Below, piece after piece: positions 24,191-31,338 of a stretch of DNA of 64,000 bases. Made by a program: the position numbers and the translations under genes. How positions within the stretch are numbered: position 1 is the first letter of the stretch; every line of letters starts with the position of its first letter. The notes under the pieces are model-generated. The model did no database searches. It worked only from the letters and a program-made list of their open reading frames with translations, and had not been told where the DNA came from. Source of the DNA: Streptomyces sp. NBC_00708 (GTDB lineage: Bacteria; Actinomycetota; Actinomycetes; Streptomycetales; Streptomycetaceae); NCBI GenBank assembly GCA_036226585.1, contig CP108997.1, positions 806,001 through 870,000 on the forward strand, given 5' to 3'.

Positions 24191-25348
24191 GTGGGCCGGC
24201 TGACCGGTGGGGACCCGTCGCTGCTGCGACGGATCAATTCCGCGGTGGTACTGCATGCCCTCCGGGGCGCCTCCTCCTCGACCCTCACGGACCTGACCCG
24301 CATCACGGGCCTGTCCCGTCCGACGGTCGAGGGCGTCGTGGAAGGGCTCTTCGAAGCCGGCCTGGTCGTCGAGTGCGCTCCCGACGGGGCCGAAGCCCGC
24401 CGCCAGGGCCGACCGGCCCGGCGCTTCCGCTTCCGGGCCGAGGCCGGGCACCTGCTGGGCATCGAGATCGGCCCGCACCGCGTGTCCGCTCTGCTCTCGG
24501 GGCTGGACGGCCGGATCATCGGTGCCGGCTCACGCGCGGTGTCGGAGACCGCGAGCGCCGACGACCGGCTCGACCGGGTCCGGGCCGTGGTCGCCGATGT
24601 CCTGCGCCGCACCGGCGTGGCCCGCAGCAGCCTGCGTGCGGTGGGGGTGGGCAGTCCGGGCATCGTGGAGGCCGACGGGACGGTACGGCTGGGCACCGCG
24701 CTGCCGGACTGGACGGGCCTGGCTCTGGGCGAACGGCTGAGGCGCTCCTTCCGCTGCCCCGTCCTCGTGGAGAACGACGCCAACGCCGCCGCCGTCGCCG
24801 AGCACTGGAAGGGCGCGGCCACGGAGTCCGACGACATCGTGTTCGTGCTGGCGGGGCTGAGCCCGGGGGCCGGCTCCCTGATCGGTGGGAGGCTGCACCG
24901 GGGGTTCGGCGGCGCGGCCGGGGAGATCGGCGCGCTGCACCTGCTCGGCCGGGACGTGACACCGGAGCACCTGCTGTCGACGACGGACACCCCGCTGGAT
25001 CCACTCGACGAGCACGCGGTCGCCGCGGTCTTCGCGAAGGCCCGGCACGGGGACGAGCAGGCGCAGGCCGCGGTGGAGCGGTTCATCCAGCGCCTGGTGC
25101 ACGACGTAGCGGCCCTGGTGCTGGCGCTCGACCCGGAGCTGGTGGTGGTCGGGGGCTGGGCCGCTGGGCTGGACGGTGTGCTGGACCCGCTCCGCGGCGA
25201 GCTGGCCCGGTACTGTCTGCGCCCGCCCCGGGTGGCCCTGTCGCTTCTGGGGGAGGCCGCGGTGGCGACCGGTGCGCTGCGGCTCGCGCTGGACCACGTG
25301 GAGGAAGAGCTGTTCGCCGTCGAGGGAACGGTGACGGCCCGCCGCTGA
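24191..25348 (+). CDS. ROK-family transcriptional repressor
   Basis: 385 residues. The N-terminal winged helix (~10-70: LLRRINSAVVLHALRGASSS, TGLSRPTVEGVVEGL) is followed by a ROK sugar-kinase-like domain with GVGSPGIVEADG and NDANAAAVAEHW. The second half has FGGAAGEIGALHL. The zinc-binding CxCGxxGC motif of active ROK kinases is absent, as in many ROK regulators. It is likely a sugar-responsive repressor, but no sugar transport or catabolic gene is next to it. GTG 24191 has GGGAGGA 7 nt upstream. Confidence 0.9.
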   Translation: MGRLTGGDPSLLRRINSAVVLHALRGASSSTLTDLTRITGLSRPTVEGVVEGLFEAGLVVECAPDGAEARRQGRPARRFRFRAEAGHLLGIEIGPHRVSALLSGLDGRIIGAGSRAVSETASADDRLDRVRAVVADVLRRTGVARSSLRAVGVGSPGIVEADGTVRLGTALPDWTGLALGERLRRSFRCPVLVENDANAAAVAEHWKGAATESDDIVFVLAGLSPGAGSLIGGRLHRGFGGAAGEIGALHLLGRDVTPEHLLSTTDTPLDPLDEHAVAAVFAKARHGDEQAQAAVERFIQRLVHDVAALVLALDPELVVVGGWAAGLDGVLDPLRGELARYCLRPPRVALSLLGEAAVATGALRLALDHVEEELFAVEGTVTARR

Positions 25349-25350
25349 GC

Positions 25351-25485
25351 GCGACGGGCCGTGGGGTGAGGACCGGGGGGCGTGCGGGCTCGCACCCCGG
25401 CGGCGTCGCGCCGCACCGTTACGGCCCGTCGCGGTGCGACCGGCCGCTGGGGGCGAGCCTCCCTGTCGTGCGGGCTCGTACCCGG
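25351..25485. repeat. Nested inverted and direct repeats; probable terminator region
   Basis: GCGACGGGCCGT (25351-25362) is perfectly inverted at 25421-25432. Between them, GTGCGGGCTCGCAC is a small hairpin. That unit, CGTGCGGGCTCGCACCCCGG (25381-25400), recurs as CGTGCGGGCTCGTACCCGG at 25467-25485. It lies between the converging ROK and GntR genes. Confidence 0.6.
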
Positions 25486-25497
25486 TGCCGGCCCGCG

Positions 25498-26265
25498 TCA
25501 GGACGCCTGGCGCTCCTGCCCGGGGTGGCTGATCTCCAGGTCGCCCGAGTCCCCGAAGGTGAGGCGGCAGGTGTCGGCCCGGTACGTGGCGATCGAGACC
25601 GCCGCCGTGCCGCCCGCGGCAAGGTAGCGGGTGGTGACCACGAGGACGGGGGCGCCGGGAAGCCGGTCCAGTTCCTTGGCGTCGTCGGCGCGGGCGGAGC
25701 CCAGCTCGACGGAGCGGTCCTGGCCGTCGAGGCCGAGGCGGTGCAGTTCGCGCACGACGTTGCGGGCGCGGGCCGCGCCGGTCGGGGCGTCTATGCCGGA
25801 CAGATCGGGCACCGAGGACGACGGCACGTAGAGCAGCTCCGCCGCGACCACCTGGCCGTGGCTCGTCCGGATGCGGCGCACGATGTGCAGGGGCTCCTCG
25901 GCGCCGACGTTCAGCGTCGCGGCGACGGCGGCCGGGGCGGGGGCGCTCTCGCAGTCCACCGGCTGCCAGGATTCGCCGTTCCCGCCCTCGTTCCAGTCGT
26001 TCCGGGCCGTGGAGACGGCCACGCCCACGCGAGGCGGGGCGACCGTGGTCCCGACGCCGCGGCGGCGGTGCAGCCTGCCTTCGAGTTCGAGCTGTTCCAG
26101 AGCCTGCCGGAGCGTGGCCCGAGCGACGCCGAACCGGGCGGCGAGCTCGCGCTCGTTGGGAAGGATCTCCCCCACCGCAAAGTCCGAGTCGAGTGCCTCA
26201 CTGAGCACGGTCTTGAGGTGCCAGTACTTCGGCTCCTGCACCGTTTCCAGCTGCGTGGTCCCCAC
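25498..26265 (-). CDS. GntR/HutC-family regulator, DasR-like
   Basis: 255 residues. The GntR winged helix (~10-75) contains LPNERELAARFGVARATLRQ and LELEGRLHRRRGVGT. The C-terminal UTRA domain (~95-240) is the HutC/DasR type that senses sugar phosphates or similar small ligands. Its own promoter holds two palindromes, one very close to the DasR dre core, so autoregulation is likely. GTG 26265 starts the protein. With the ROK gene it suggests carbohydrate sensing, but the target genes are elsewhere. Confidence 0.9.
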   Translation of the reverse strand: MGTTQLETVQEPKYWHLKTVLSEALDSDFAVGEILPNERELAARFGVARATLRQALEQLELEGRLHRRRGVGTTVAPPRVGVAVSTARNDWNEGGNGESWQPVDCESAPAPAAVAATLNVGAEEPLHIVRRIRTSHGQVVAAELLYVPSSSVPDLSGIDAPTGAARARNVVRELHRLGLDGQDRSVELGSARADDAKELDRLPGAPVLVVTTRYLAAGGTAAVSIATYRADTCRLTFGDSGDLEISHPGQERQAS

Positions 26266-26323
26266 CCTGTCCTCCGCAATCGCCCAGCGGCTTTTTCCGC
26301 GACGTTATTTATTAAAGGTTCCT

Positions 26324-26372
26324 GTCTTAACGTTGAGACCATAGGACGGCGCACCCCCTTGGTCAAGACCAA
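26324..26372 (-). promoter_or_regulatory. GntR promoter with two overlapping operators
   Basis: Minus strand: -35 TTGACC (26361-26366), 17-bp spacer, -10 TATGGT (26338-26343). The palindrome TTGGTCAAGACCAA (26359-26372) covers the -35 and matches the DasR core TGGTCTAGACCA at 11 of 12 bases. A second one, GTCTTAACGTTGAGAC (26324-26339, one mismatch), covers the start point. Confidence 0.78.
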
Positions 26373-26394
26373 TCCTGCGCCGGGGACCCCGTGA

Positions 26395-26676
26395 ATGGAC
26401 GGTCCGCCGCACAGCGTTCACAGGACGTTCGCGGACCGGTGCGCCCAGCGCAGCACAAAACCCCACGTCGGGACGGGCACGCGGGGCTGCGGAACGATTC
26501 CACCGTGACCATACGGAATCGGCCATATCGGCCGAATGAATCGAGTGCCGGATCACGTCGAGCGAAGACGGACGGACCTCTTGAACTGGAAGCTACTTGG
26601 CGGTAGTTGTTGTTGACGCAATGTCTAGCCGCTTGCCGGCACGGCTTCCCGTGTCGCAACGACCGGGAGCACCGCC
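26395..26676. other. Intergenic region before the alpha/beta hydrolase
   Basis: No credible gene. It contains the inverted repeat TCGGCC-ATATC-GGCCGA (26519-26535). A TTGACG motif at about 26613 could belong to the hydrolase promoter, but no good -10 follows at normal spacing. Confidence 0.4.
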
Positions 26677-27507
26677 ATGGCCAGCACGGTCTCTTTCAGC
26701 GTCGATTCCCCCCGAGGGCCCCGGACCGTGTCCGTGGCGTACGAACGGAGCGGTTCCGGGGAGCCGTTGCTGCTGCTCCACGGCATCGGCCACCACTGGC
26801 AGGCCTGGGACCCGGTGATACCGATCCTCGCCGTGGAGCGGGATGTCATCGCCGTCGACCTGCCCGGTTTCGGCGTCTCGCCCGCGCTTCCCGAGGACGT
26901 TCCGTACAACCTGACGACCGTGGCGCCGCTGCTCGCCGGGTTCTGCGAGGCCATCGGCGTGGACCGCCCCCACGTGGCGGGCAACTCGCTCGGCGGGCTC
27001 CTCGCGCTGGAGCTGGGGCGTACCGGGGCGGCCCGGTCGGTGACCGCCCTCTCGCCCGCCGGTTTCTGGACCGAGCACGAGCGCGTCTACGCCTTCGGGA
27101 CCCTGCGCGCGATGCGGCTGGCCGCGAAGTCGATGCCGCTGCCCCTGATAGAGCGGCTGTCCCGCACGGCGGCCGGGCGCACGGCGCTGACCAGCACCAT
27201 CTACGCCCGGCCGGGCCGCCGCTCGCCCTCGGCGGCGGTTTCCGAGACGCTGGCGCTGCGCGAGGCGACCGGCTTCCACCAGACCCTGACCGTCGGCCGC
27301 GACGTGCAGTTCACCGACGACATACCGGGGCTACCGGTGACCATCGCCTGGGGCGGCCGCGACCGGCTCCTGTTGCGCCGCCAGGGTGTCAGGGCCAAGC
27401 ACACCCTCCCCGGCGCCCGGCTGGTCCGGCTGCCCGGCTGCGGTCACGTCCCCATGAACGACGACCCCGCTCTGGTGGCCCGGGTGATCCTCGACACCAG
27501 CCGCTGA
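26677..27507 (+). CDS. Alpha/beta hydrolase
   Basis: 276 residues. The oxyanion HG motif is LLLHGIGHHWQAWDPV; the nucleophile elbow is VAGNSLGGLLALEL (Ser); the acid is in AWGGRDRLLL (Asp) and the histidine in LPGCGHVPMND. It belongs to the esterase/haloperoxidase-like group of cytoplasmic hydrolases. Substrate unknown. ATG 26677 follows a GGGAGC site. Its last 177 bases are also covered, on the other strand, by the reading frame of the neighbouring DMT transporter. Confidence 0.9.
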   Translation: MASTVSFSVDSPRGPRTVSVAYERSGSGEPLLLLHGIGHHWQAWDPVIPILAVERDVIAVDLPGFGVSPALPEDVPYNLTTVAPLLAGFCEAIGVDRPHVAGNSLGGLLALELGRTGAARSVTALSPAGFWTEHERVYAFGTLRAMRLAAKSMPLPLIERLSRTAAGRTALTSTIYARPGRRSPSAAVSETLALREATGFHQTLTVGRDVQFTDDIPGLPVTIAWGGRDRLLLRRQGVRAKHTLPGARLVRLPGCGHVPMNDDPALVARVILDTSR

Positions 27508-28413
27508 ACCCGCCGCCCGGTCTTCGTCACGCCGCCCCAGCACCCCCGAGCCGATGGCCACGCCGACGCCGACGAGGCAGGAGCCCGCGGCCTGGGCGAG
27601 TCCGTACGAGCCGGTGCCCACCAGCGGGGCGGTGAGCGCGGCGGAGACCGGGATGAGGCCGGAGAAGAGGGTGGCACGCTCGGCGCCGATGCGCTGCATG
27701 CCCATGTACCAGCAGACGAACCCGATCACGGTCACGACGGCCGCCTGCCAGATCAGCGCCAGCGCCTCGGCCCCGGTCGGCACGCGCAGGAAGCCGCCGC
27801 CGTCCAGCACCAGGCCCAGGACCGCCGACTCGGCCGCCGCGATCACGCAGACCGTCGTGGAGAGCAGCTTCGGGCCCAGCGGACGCAGCACCGGCACCGC
27901 GAGGACGGCGAAGCCCACCTCACCGGCCAGCGCGCCGACGGAGCACAGGATGCCGGCCAGGTCGGTCCGTCCCCAGCCCTGGACCGTGAAGGCACCCGCG
28001 GCGACCAGAGCCGCCGCGTACAGCACGGATCGTGCGGGCCGGCGCCCCTGAGACAGGGGCGCGAGCACCGCCACGAGGATCGGGGCACAGCCGACGAAGA
28101 CGCCCGGAACAGCGGGTTCCGCGGAGCGTTCGGCGGTCAGGACGGCGAGGTTGAAGCCGACCATGCCAACAGCGGCGAGCAGGGCGAGCCGCCCCCATTG
28201 CCGGCCGGTGAGCAGCCGCAGCGTGACGGCGGGGCGCGGCTCGCCCTCCCGGTGGATCAGGGGCAGCAGGAGCAGGGCCGCGAGGCCGTAGCGCAGCGCC
28301 TGGCCGCCCGCGTACGGGTAGTCGCCGAGGACGCTGTTGGCGGTGAAGGAGGCGCCGACGAGGACGCAGGCGAAGGCGGCGAGCAGGGGGCCGCGCAGAG
28401 AGGTCACGTTCAT
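27331..28413 (-). CDS. DMT/EamA-family transporter with extended C-terminus
   Basis: 360 residues. Ten membrane helices fill ~1-300 (for example LLAAFACVLVGASFTANSVL and VVTVIGFVCWYMGMQRIGAE), the two-EamA-repeat architecture. The family normally ends soon after helix 10 at ~300-305 residues. Here the frame stays open for ~55 more residues (GRRDEDRAAGSAAGVEDHPG onward), running 177 bases into the 3' end of the converging hydrolase gene. It is divergent from the MocR regulator, with only 47 bases between starts, and is its likely target. It probably exports an amino acid or metabolite. Confidence 0.88.
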   Translation of the reverse strand: MNVTSLRGPLLAAFACVLVGASFTANSVLGDYPYAGGQALRYGLAALLLLPLIHREGEPRPAVTLRLLTGRQWGRLALLAAVGMVGFNLAVLTAERSAEPAVPGVFVGCAPILVAVLAPLSQGRRPARSVLYAAALVAAGAFTVQGWGRTDLAGILCSVGALAGEVGFAVLAVPVLRPLGPKLLSTTVCVIAAAESAVLGLVLDGGGFLRVPTGAEALALIWQAAVVTVIGFVCWYMGMQRIGAERATLFSGLIPVSAALTAPLVGTGSYGLAQAAGSCLVGVGVAIGSGVLGRRDEDRAAGSAAGVEDHPGHQSGVVVHGDVTAAGQPDQPGAGEGVLGPDTLAAQQEPVAAAPGDGHR

Positions 28414-28446
28414 GGGACCGACGCTAGGGAGCGGGATGGTCCGGCT

Positions 28447-28452
28447 TAAGGT
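28447..28452 (+). promoter_or_regulatory. -10 hexamer of the MocR gene
   Basis: TAAGGT lies 8 nt before ATG 28461 with no ribosome site between, suggesting a leaderless transcript. It shares the 47-bp divergent region with the DMT gene. Confidence 0.55.
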
Positions 28453-28460
28453 CCACTTCC

Positions 28461-29918
28461 ATGACGACTTCGGGGACCAATTCGCCCGCCGGAAGCAGCG
28501 GTGGAGGCCATGAATCCGTCTCAGCGGCCTGGGAGTTGCTGTTGCCGGTGGCATCGGCTCCGGTCCGTGGCCGGGGCCGGGCGCTCCAGTCGGCGCTGCG
28601 TGAGGCGGTCCGCTCCGGCCGTCTGGCCGCGGGGACGCGGCTGCCGTCGAGCCGTGAACTGGCCGCCGACCTGGGGGTCTCACGCGGGCTGGTGACCGAG
28701 GCGTACGAGCAGCTGACGGCCGAGAGCTATCTGCGCAGCGGGCGTGGTGCGGGGACCTGGGTGGGCGGGTCCGCGCGGGCGGCGGCGGGCGGTGCGCGGG
28801 ACCTGGCGCCGCGCGCCCACGGGGTCCTCGTCGACTTCCGGCCCGGCACGCCCGATCTCTCCCTCTTCCCGCGCAGCGCCTGGGCCGCGGCCCACCGCTC
28901 GGCGCTCGGCCGGCTGCCGCACGCCGCCCTCGGCTATCCGGATCCGCGCGGTCTGCCGGAGCTGCGCGACGCCCTCGCCGCCCTGCTGACCCGGCGGCGT
29001 GGAGTGGTCGCCGATCCGGAACGGCTGCTGGTCTGTTCCGGAGTCGCGCAGGCGACGACCCTGCTCGGGTTCGTCCTGCACGGGCGCGGGATGCGCACGG
29101 TCGGAGTGGAGGACCCCGGAAGCCCCGAGCACTCGGCGCTCTTCGCGTCCGCCGGGGTCGCCACGGTCCCGGTCCCGCTCGACGACGAGGGCCTGGCCCT
29201 GGAGCCACTGGTGCGCTCCGGAGTGCGCGCCGTGGTGACGACCCCGGCCCACCAGTTCCCCACCGGCGTGGCGTACTCCGCGTCCCGTCGCAGCCGGCTG
29301 CTGGCCTGGGCACGGGAGACGGACGGGCTCGTCGTCGAGGACGACTACGACGGTGACTTCCGCTACGACCGCGCCCCCGTCGGCGCCCTCCAGGGCCTCG
29401 ATCCGGAACGCGTCGCCTACACCGGCTCGGTGAGCAAGTCGCTGGCTCCCGGGCTGCGTCTGGGCTGGCTGGTGGCGCCGGCTTCGATGACCGGCGAACT
29501 CGTCGACCGGAAGCGGACGATGGACCTCGGCAACCCTGCCCTCGATCAGGCGGTGCTCGCCGACTTCGTGTCCGGCGGTGGCTACGACCGCCAGCTGCGG
29601 CGCTGCCAGCGCGCGTACCGCGAACGGCGTGACGCGCTGACGCGGGCACTGGCCGAGCACTTCCCCGGCTCCGAGGTGAGCGGTGTCGCGGCGGGCCTGC
29701 ACGCCATCGCACGGCTGCCCGAACGCTGGGGTCCGGAGGACGAGTTCGCCGGGCGCGCGGCCGGTGCGGGGATCGCCGTGCGCCTGCTGCGCGACTACGG
29801 AACGGCGCGGCCCACGGACGGCTGCGTCCGTCTCGTACTCGGCTACGCCCACCTGGCGACGACGGACATCGTCCGTGGGGTGCGCATGCTCGCCGGCCTT
29901 GGCCAGAACCCGCGTTGA
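28461..29918 (+). CDS. MocR/PdxR-type regulator (GntR + aminotransferase-like)
   Basis: 485 residues. The N-terminal GntR winged helix (~35-105) contains LPSSRELAADLGVSRGLVTE and SYLRSGRGAGTW. The C-terminal type I aminotransferase domain (~125-480) shows ALGYPDPRGLPELRDALA, VVEDDYDGDFRY and a PLP-lysine motif YTGSVSKSLAPGLRLGW. MocR proteins sense PLP or amino acids. It is divergent from the DMT transporter, a common pairing in which the regulator controls the transporter. Confidence 0.94.
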   Translation: MTTSGTNSPAGSSGGGHESVSAAWELLLPVASAPVRGRGRALQSALREAVRSGRLAAGTRLPSSRELAADLGVSRGLVTEAYEQLTAESYLRSGRGAGTWVGGSARAAAGGARDLAPRAHGVLVDFRPGTPDLSLFPRSAWAAAHRSALGRLPHAALGYPDPRGLPELRDALAALLTRRRGVVADPERLLVCSGVAQATTLLGFVLHGRGMRTVGVEDPGSPEHSALFASAGVATVPVPLDDEGLALEPLVRSGVRAVVTTPAHQFPTGVAYSASRRSRLLAWARETDGLVVEDDYDGDFRYDRAPVGALQGLDPERVAYTGSVSKSLAPGLRLGWLVAPASMTGELVDRKRTMDLGNPALDQAVLADFVSGGGYDRQLRRCQRAYRERRDALTRALAEHFPGSEVSGVAAGLHAIARLPERWGPEDEFAGRAAGAGIAVRLLRDYGTARPTDGCVRLVLGYAHLATTDIVRGVRMLAGLGQNPR

Positions 29919-29952
29919 CCTGCGACGAAGATCGATTGTCAGTGGCGGGTTC

Positions 29953-29958
29953 TACGGT
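29953..29958 (+). promoter_or_regulatory. -10 hexamer of the SWIM gene
   Basis: TACGGT ends 6 nt before ATG 29965, with only TTTTCC between: a leaderless-type start. Confidence 0.5.
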
Positions 29959-29964
29959 TTTTCC

Positions 29965-31338
29965 ATGACCCGAACCGTGCAGGCCCTGGCCTACTCACGT
30001 CCCTCCGCGCTGGCTTCTTCGCAGGCCGGGCGGTTGCTCGGCCTGGAGACGGCCGGCGGCTCCACTCCGCTCGGCGCCGAGGCCCATCCGCGCTTCTTCG
30101 CGGGCTTTCTCGCCTCGCCGCACATCGCCGCGCGAGGCCTGCTCGCCGTGGCGGACGTCGCCGCCGCGCGCTACTACCAGCGGACGCTGCTGTCCTCGCT
30201 CGACCCGGTGGTGACGGGCAACGGCGACCGGCTGCGCTTCGAGTCGTTCTCCGGGTGCTGCGGGGTGTACGCACGGCTCGACGTGCTGAGCGAGGGCCTG
30301 GAAGGCGTCGAGACGGGCCACGGCACCACCAATGTGGACGTGAACAATCCGCTGCGGGAGGCCCTTTCGCGGATGGGCGGCGACGAACCGCTGCACCTGC
30401 GGGTGGGCCCGCAGGAGATGGCGGTCACCACAATGGACGGTGCTGTCGTGGAGAAGAAGGTGCCGCTGCCGGACCGCTGGCTGCGAGGCTTCGCCGAGGC
30501 GCAGGTGGTATCCGCCTCCTTCGATCTGCGGGCGGAGCTCCCGGCGGCGGAGGCCGTACGGTTCCTGAGATCGCTGCCCAAGTCGTCGGGGGCCGCCACG
30601 CGCGGCGCGCAGTGGGTGGTGCCGGCCGGGCGGGCGCTGCGGCCCACGACCCGGCCGGTGTCCGGTGCCGTCTGCCTTCCCGGCCCTCAGCGGCTGGCCT
30701 CCCTGCAACGGGTATTGCGGTACGCGTCGGCGCTGCGCGTGTACGGGCCGGTGGCCGACGGCGCGGCCACCGCGAGTGCCTGGGAGGTGGTGCTGCCCGG
30801 GATGCGGCTCACGCTGACGCTGTCGCCCGATGCCTCGCGCGGGTTCTCCGGTGAGGGCGGAGTTCTGGAGGCGCTGGCCACGGACGACGCAGCGGCCGAC
30901 GCCGAGCTGATCTCGGTGCTGCTGGCGTGGGAGCCGCGGATCGAGCCGGACCGGCTGGCGGCGGAGTCGGGTCTTCCGGTGGAGCGGGTCCGGGCCGCGC
31001 TGGTCCGGCTGGGCACGGCCGGCCGGGTGGGCTACGACCTCGCGGACGCGGCGTACTTCCACCGCGAGCTGCCGTACGACGCGGACCGCGCCGAGCGGCA
31101 CAATCCGCGGCTGGTGGCGGCTCGGCGGCTGGCCCGTGAGGGTGCGGTGGTCCTGGACGGCGAGGTGGCGGCGGTGCGTTCGGGCGACCGGAGATACCAG
31201 GTACGCCAGCGGTCCGGTGCGCTGAGCTGCACCTGTCAGTGGTGGGCGGACTACCGGGGCCGACGGGGCCCGTGCAAGCACGCGTTGGCCGTGCGGATGG
31301 TCCGTCGTGGCGCGACGGTCGCCGGAGGTGCGCTGTGA
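29965..31338 (+). CDS. SWIM zinc-finger protein
   Basis: 457 residues. A SWIM finger lies near the C-terminus: Cys422 and Cys424 in LSCTCQWW, then Cys437 and His439 in GPCKHALAVR (CxC-x12-CxH). The preceding ~420 residues are a conserved but uncharacterised region (ALAYSRPSALASSQAGRLLG at the start). SWIM fingers bind DNA or proteins. The gene overlaps the next one as GTGA, so the two are translationally coupled. In other genomes such pairs, as I recall, sit with MoxR-type ATPases and VWA proteins; none is present here. Confidence 0.88.
   Translation: MTRTVQALAYSRPSALASSQAGRLLGLETAGGSTPLGAEAHPRFFAGFLASPHIAARGLLAVADVAAARYYQRTLLSSLDPVVTGNGDRLRFESFSGCCGVYARLDVLSEGLEGVETGHGTTNVDVNNPLREALSRMGGDEPLHLRVGPQEMAVTTMDGAVVEKKVPLPDRWLRGFAEAQVVSASFDLRAELPAAEAVRFLRSLPKSSGAATRGAQWVVPAGRALRPTTRPVSGAVCLPGPQRLASLQRVLRYASALRVYGPVADGAATASAWEVVLPGMRLTLTLSPDASRGFSGEGGVLEALATDDAAADAELISVLLAWEPRIEPDRLAAESGLPVERVRAALVRLGTAGRVGYDLADAAYFHRELPYDADRAERHNPRLVAARRLAREGAVVLDGEVAAVRSGDRRYQVRQRSGALSCTCQWWADYRGRRGPCKHALAVRMVRRGATVAGGAL

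Noticed and set aside
28414..29712. Minus-strand extension of the DMT transporter frame upstream of its ATG
   Set aside because: The frame has no stop but is Arg/Pro-rich junk opposite the MocR gene; the transporter clearly begins at 28413.
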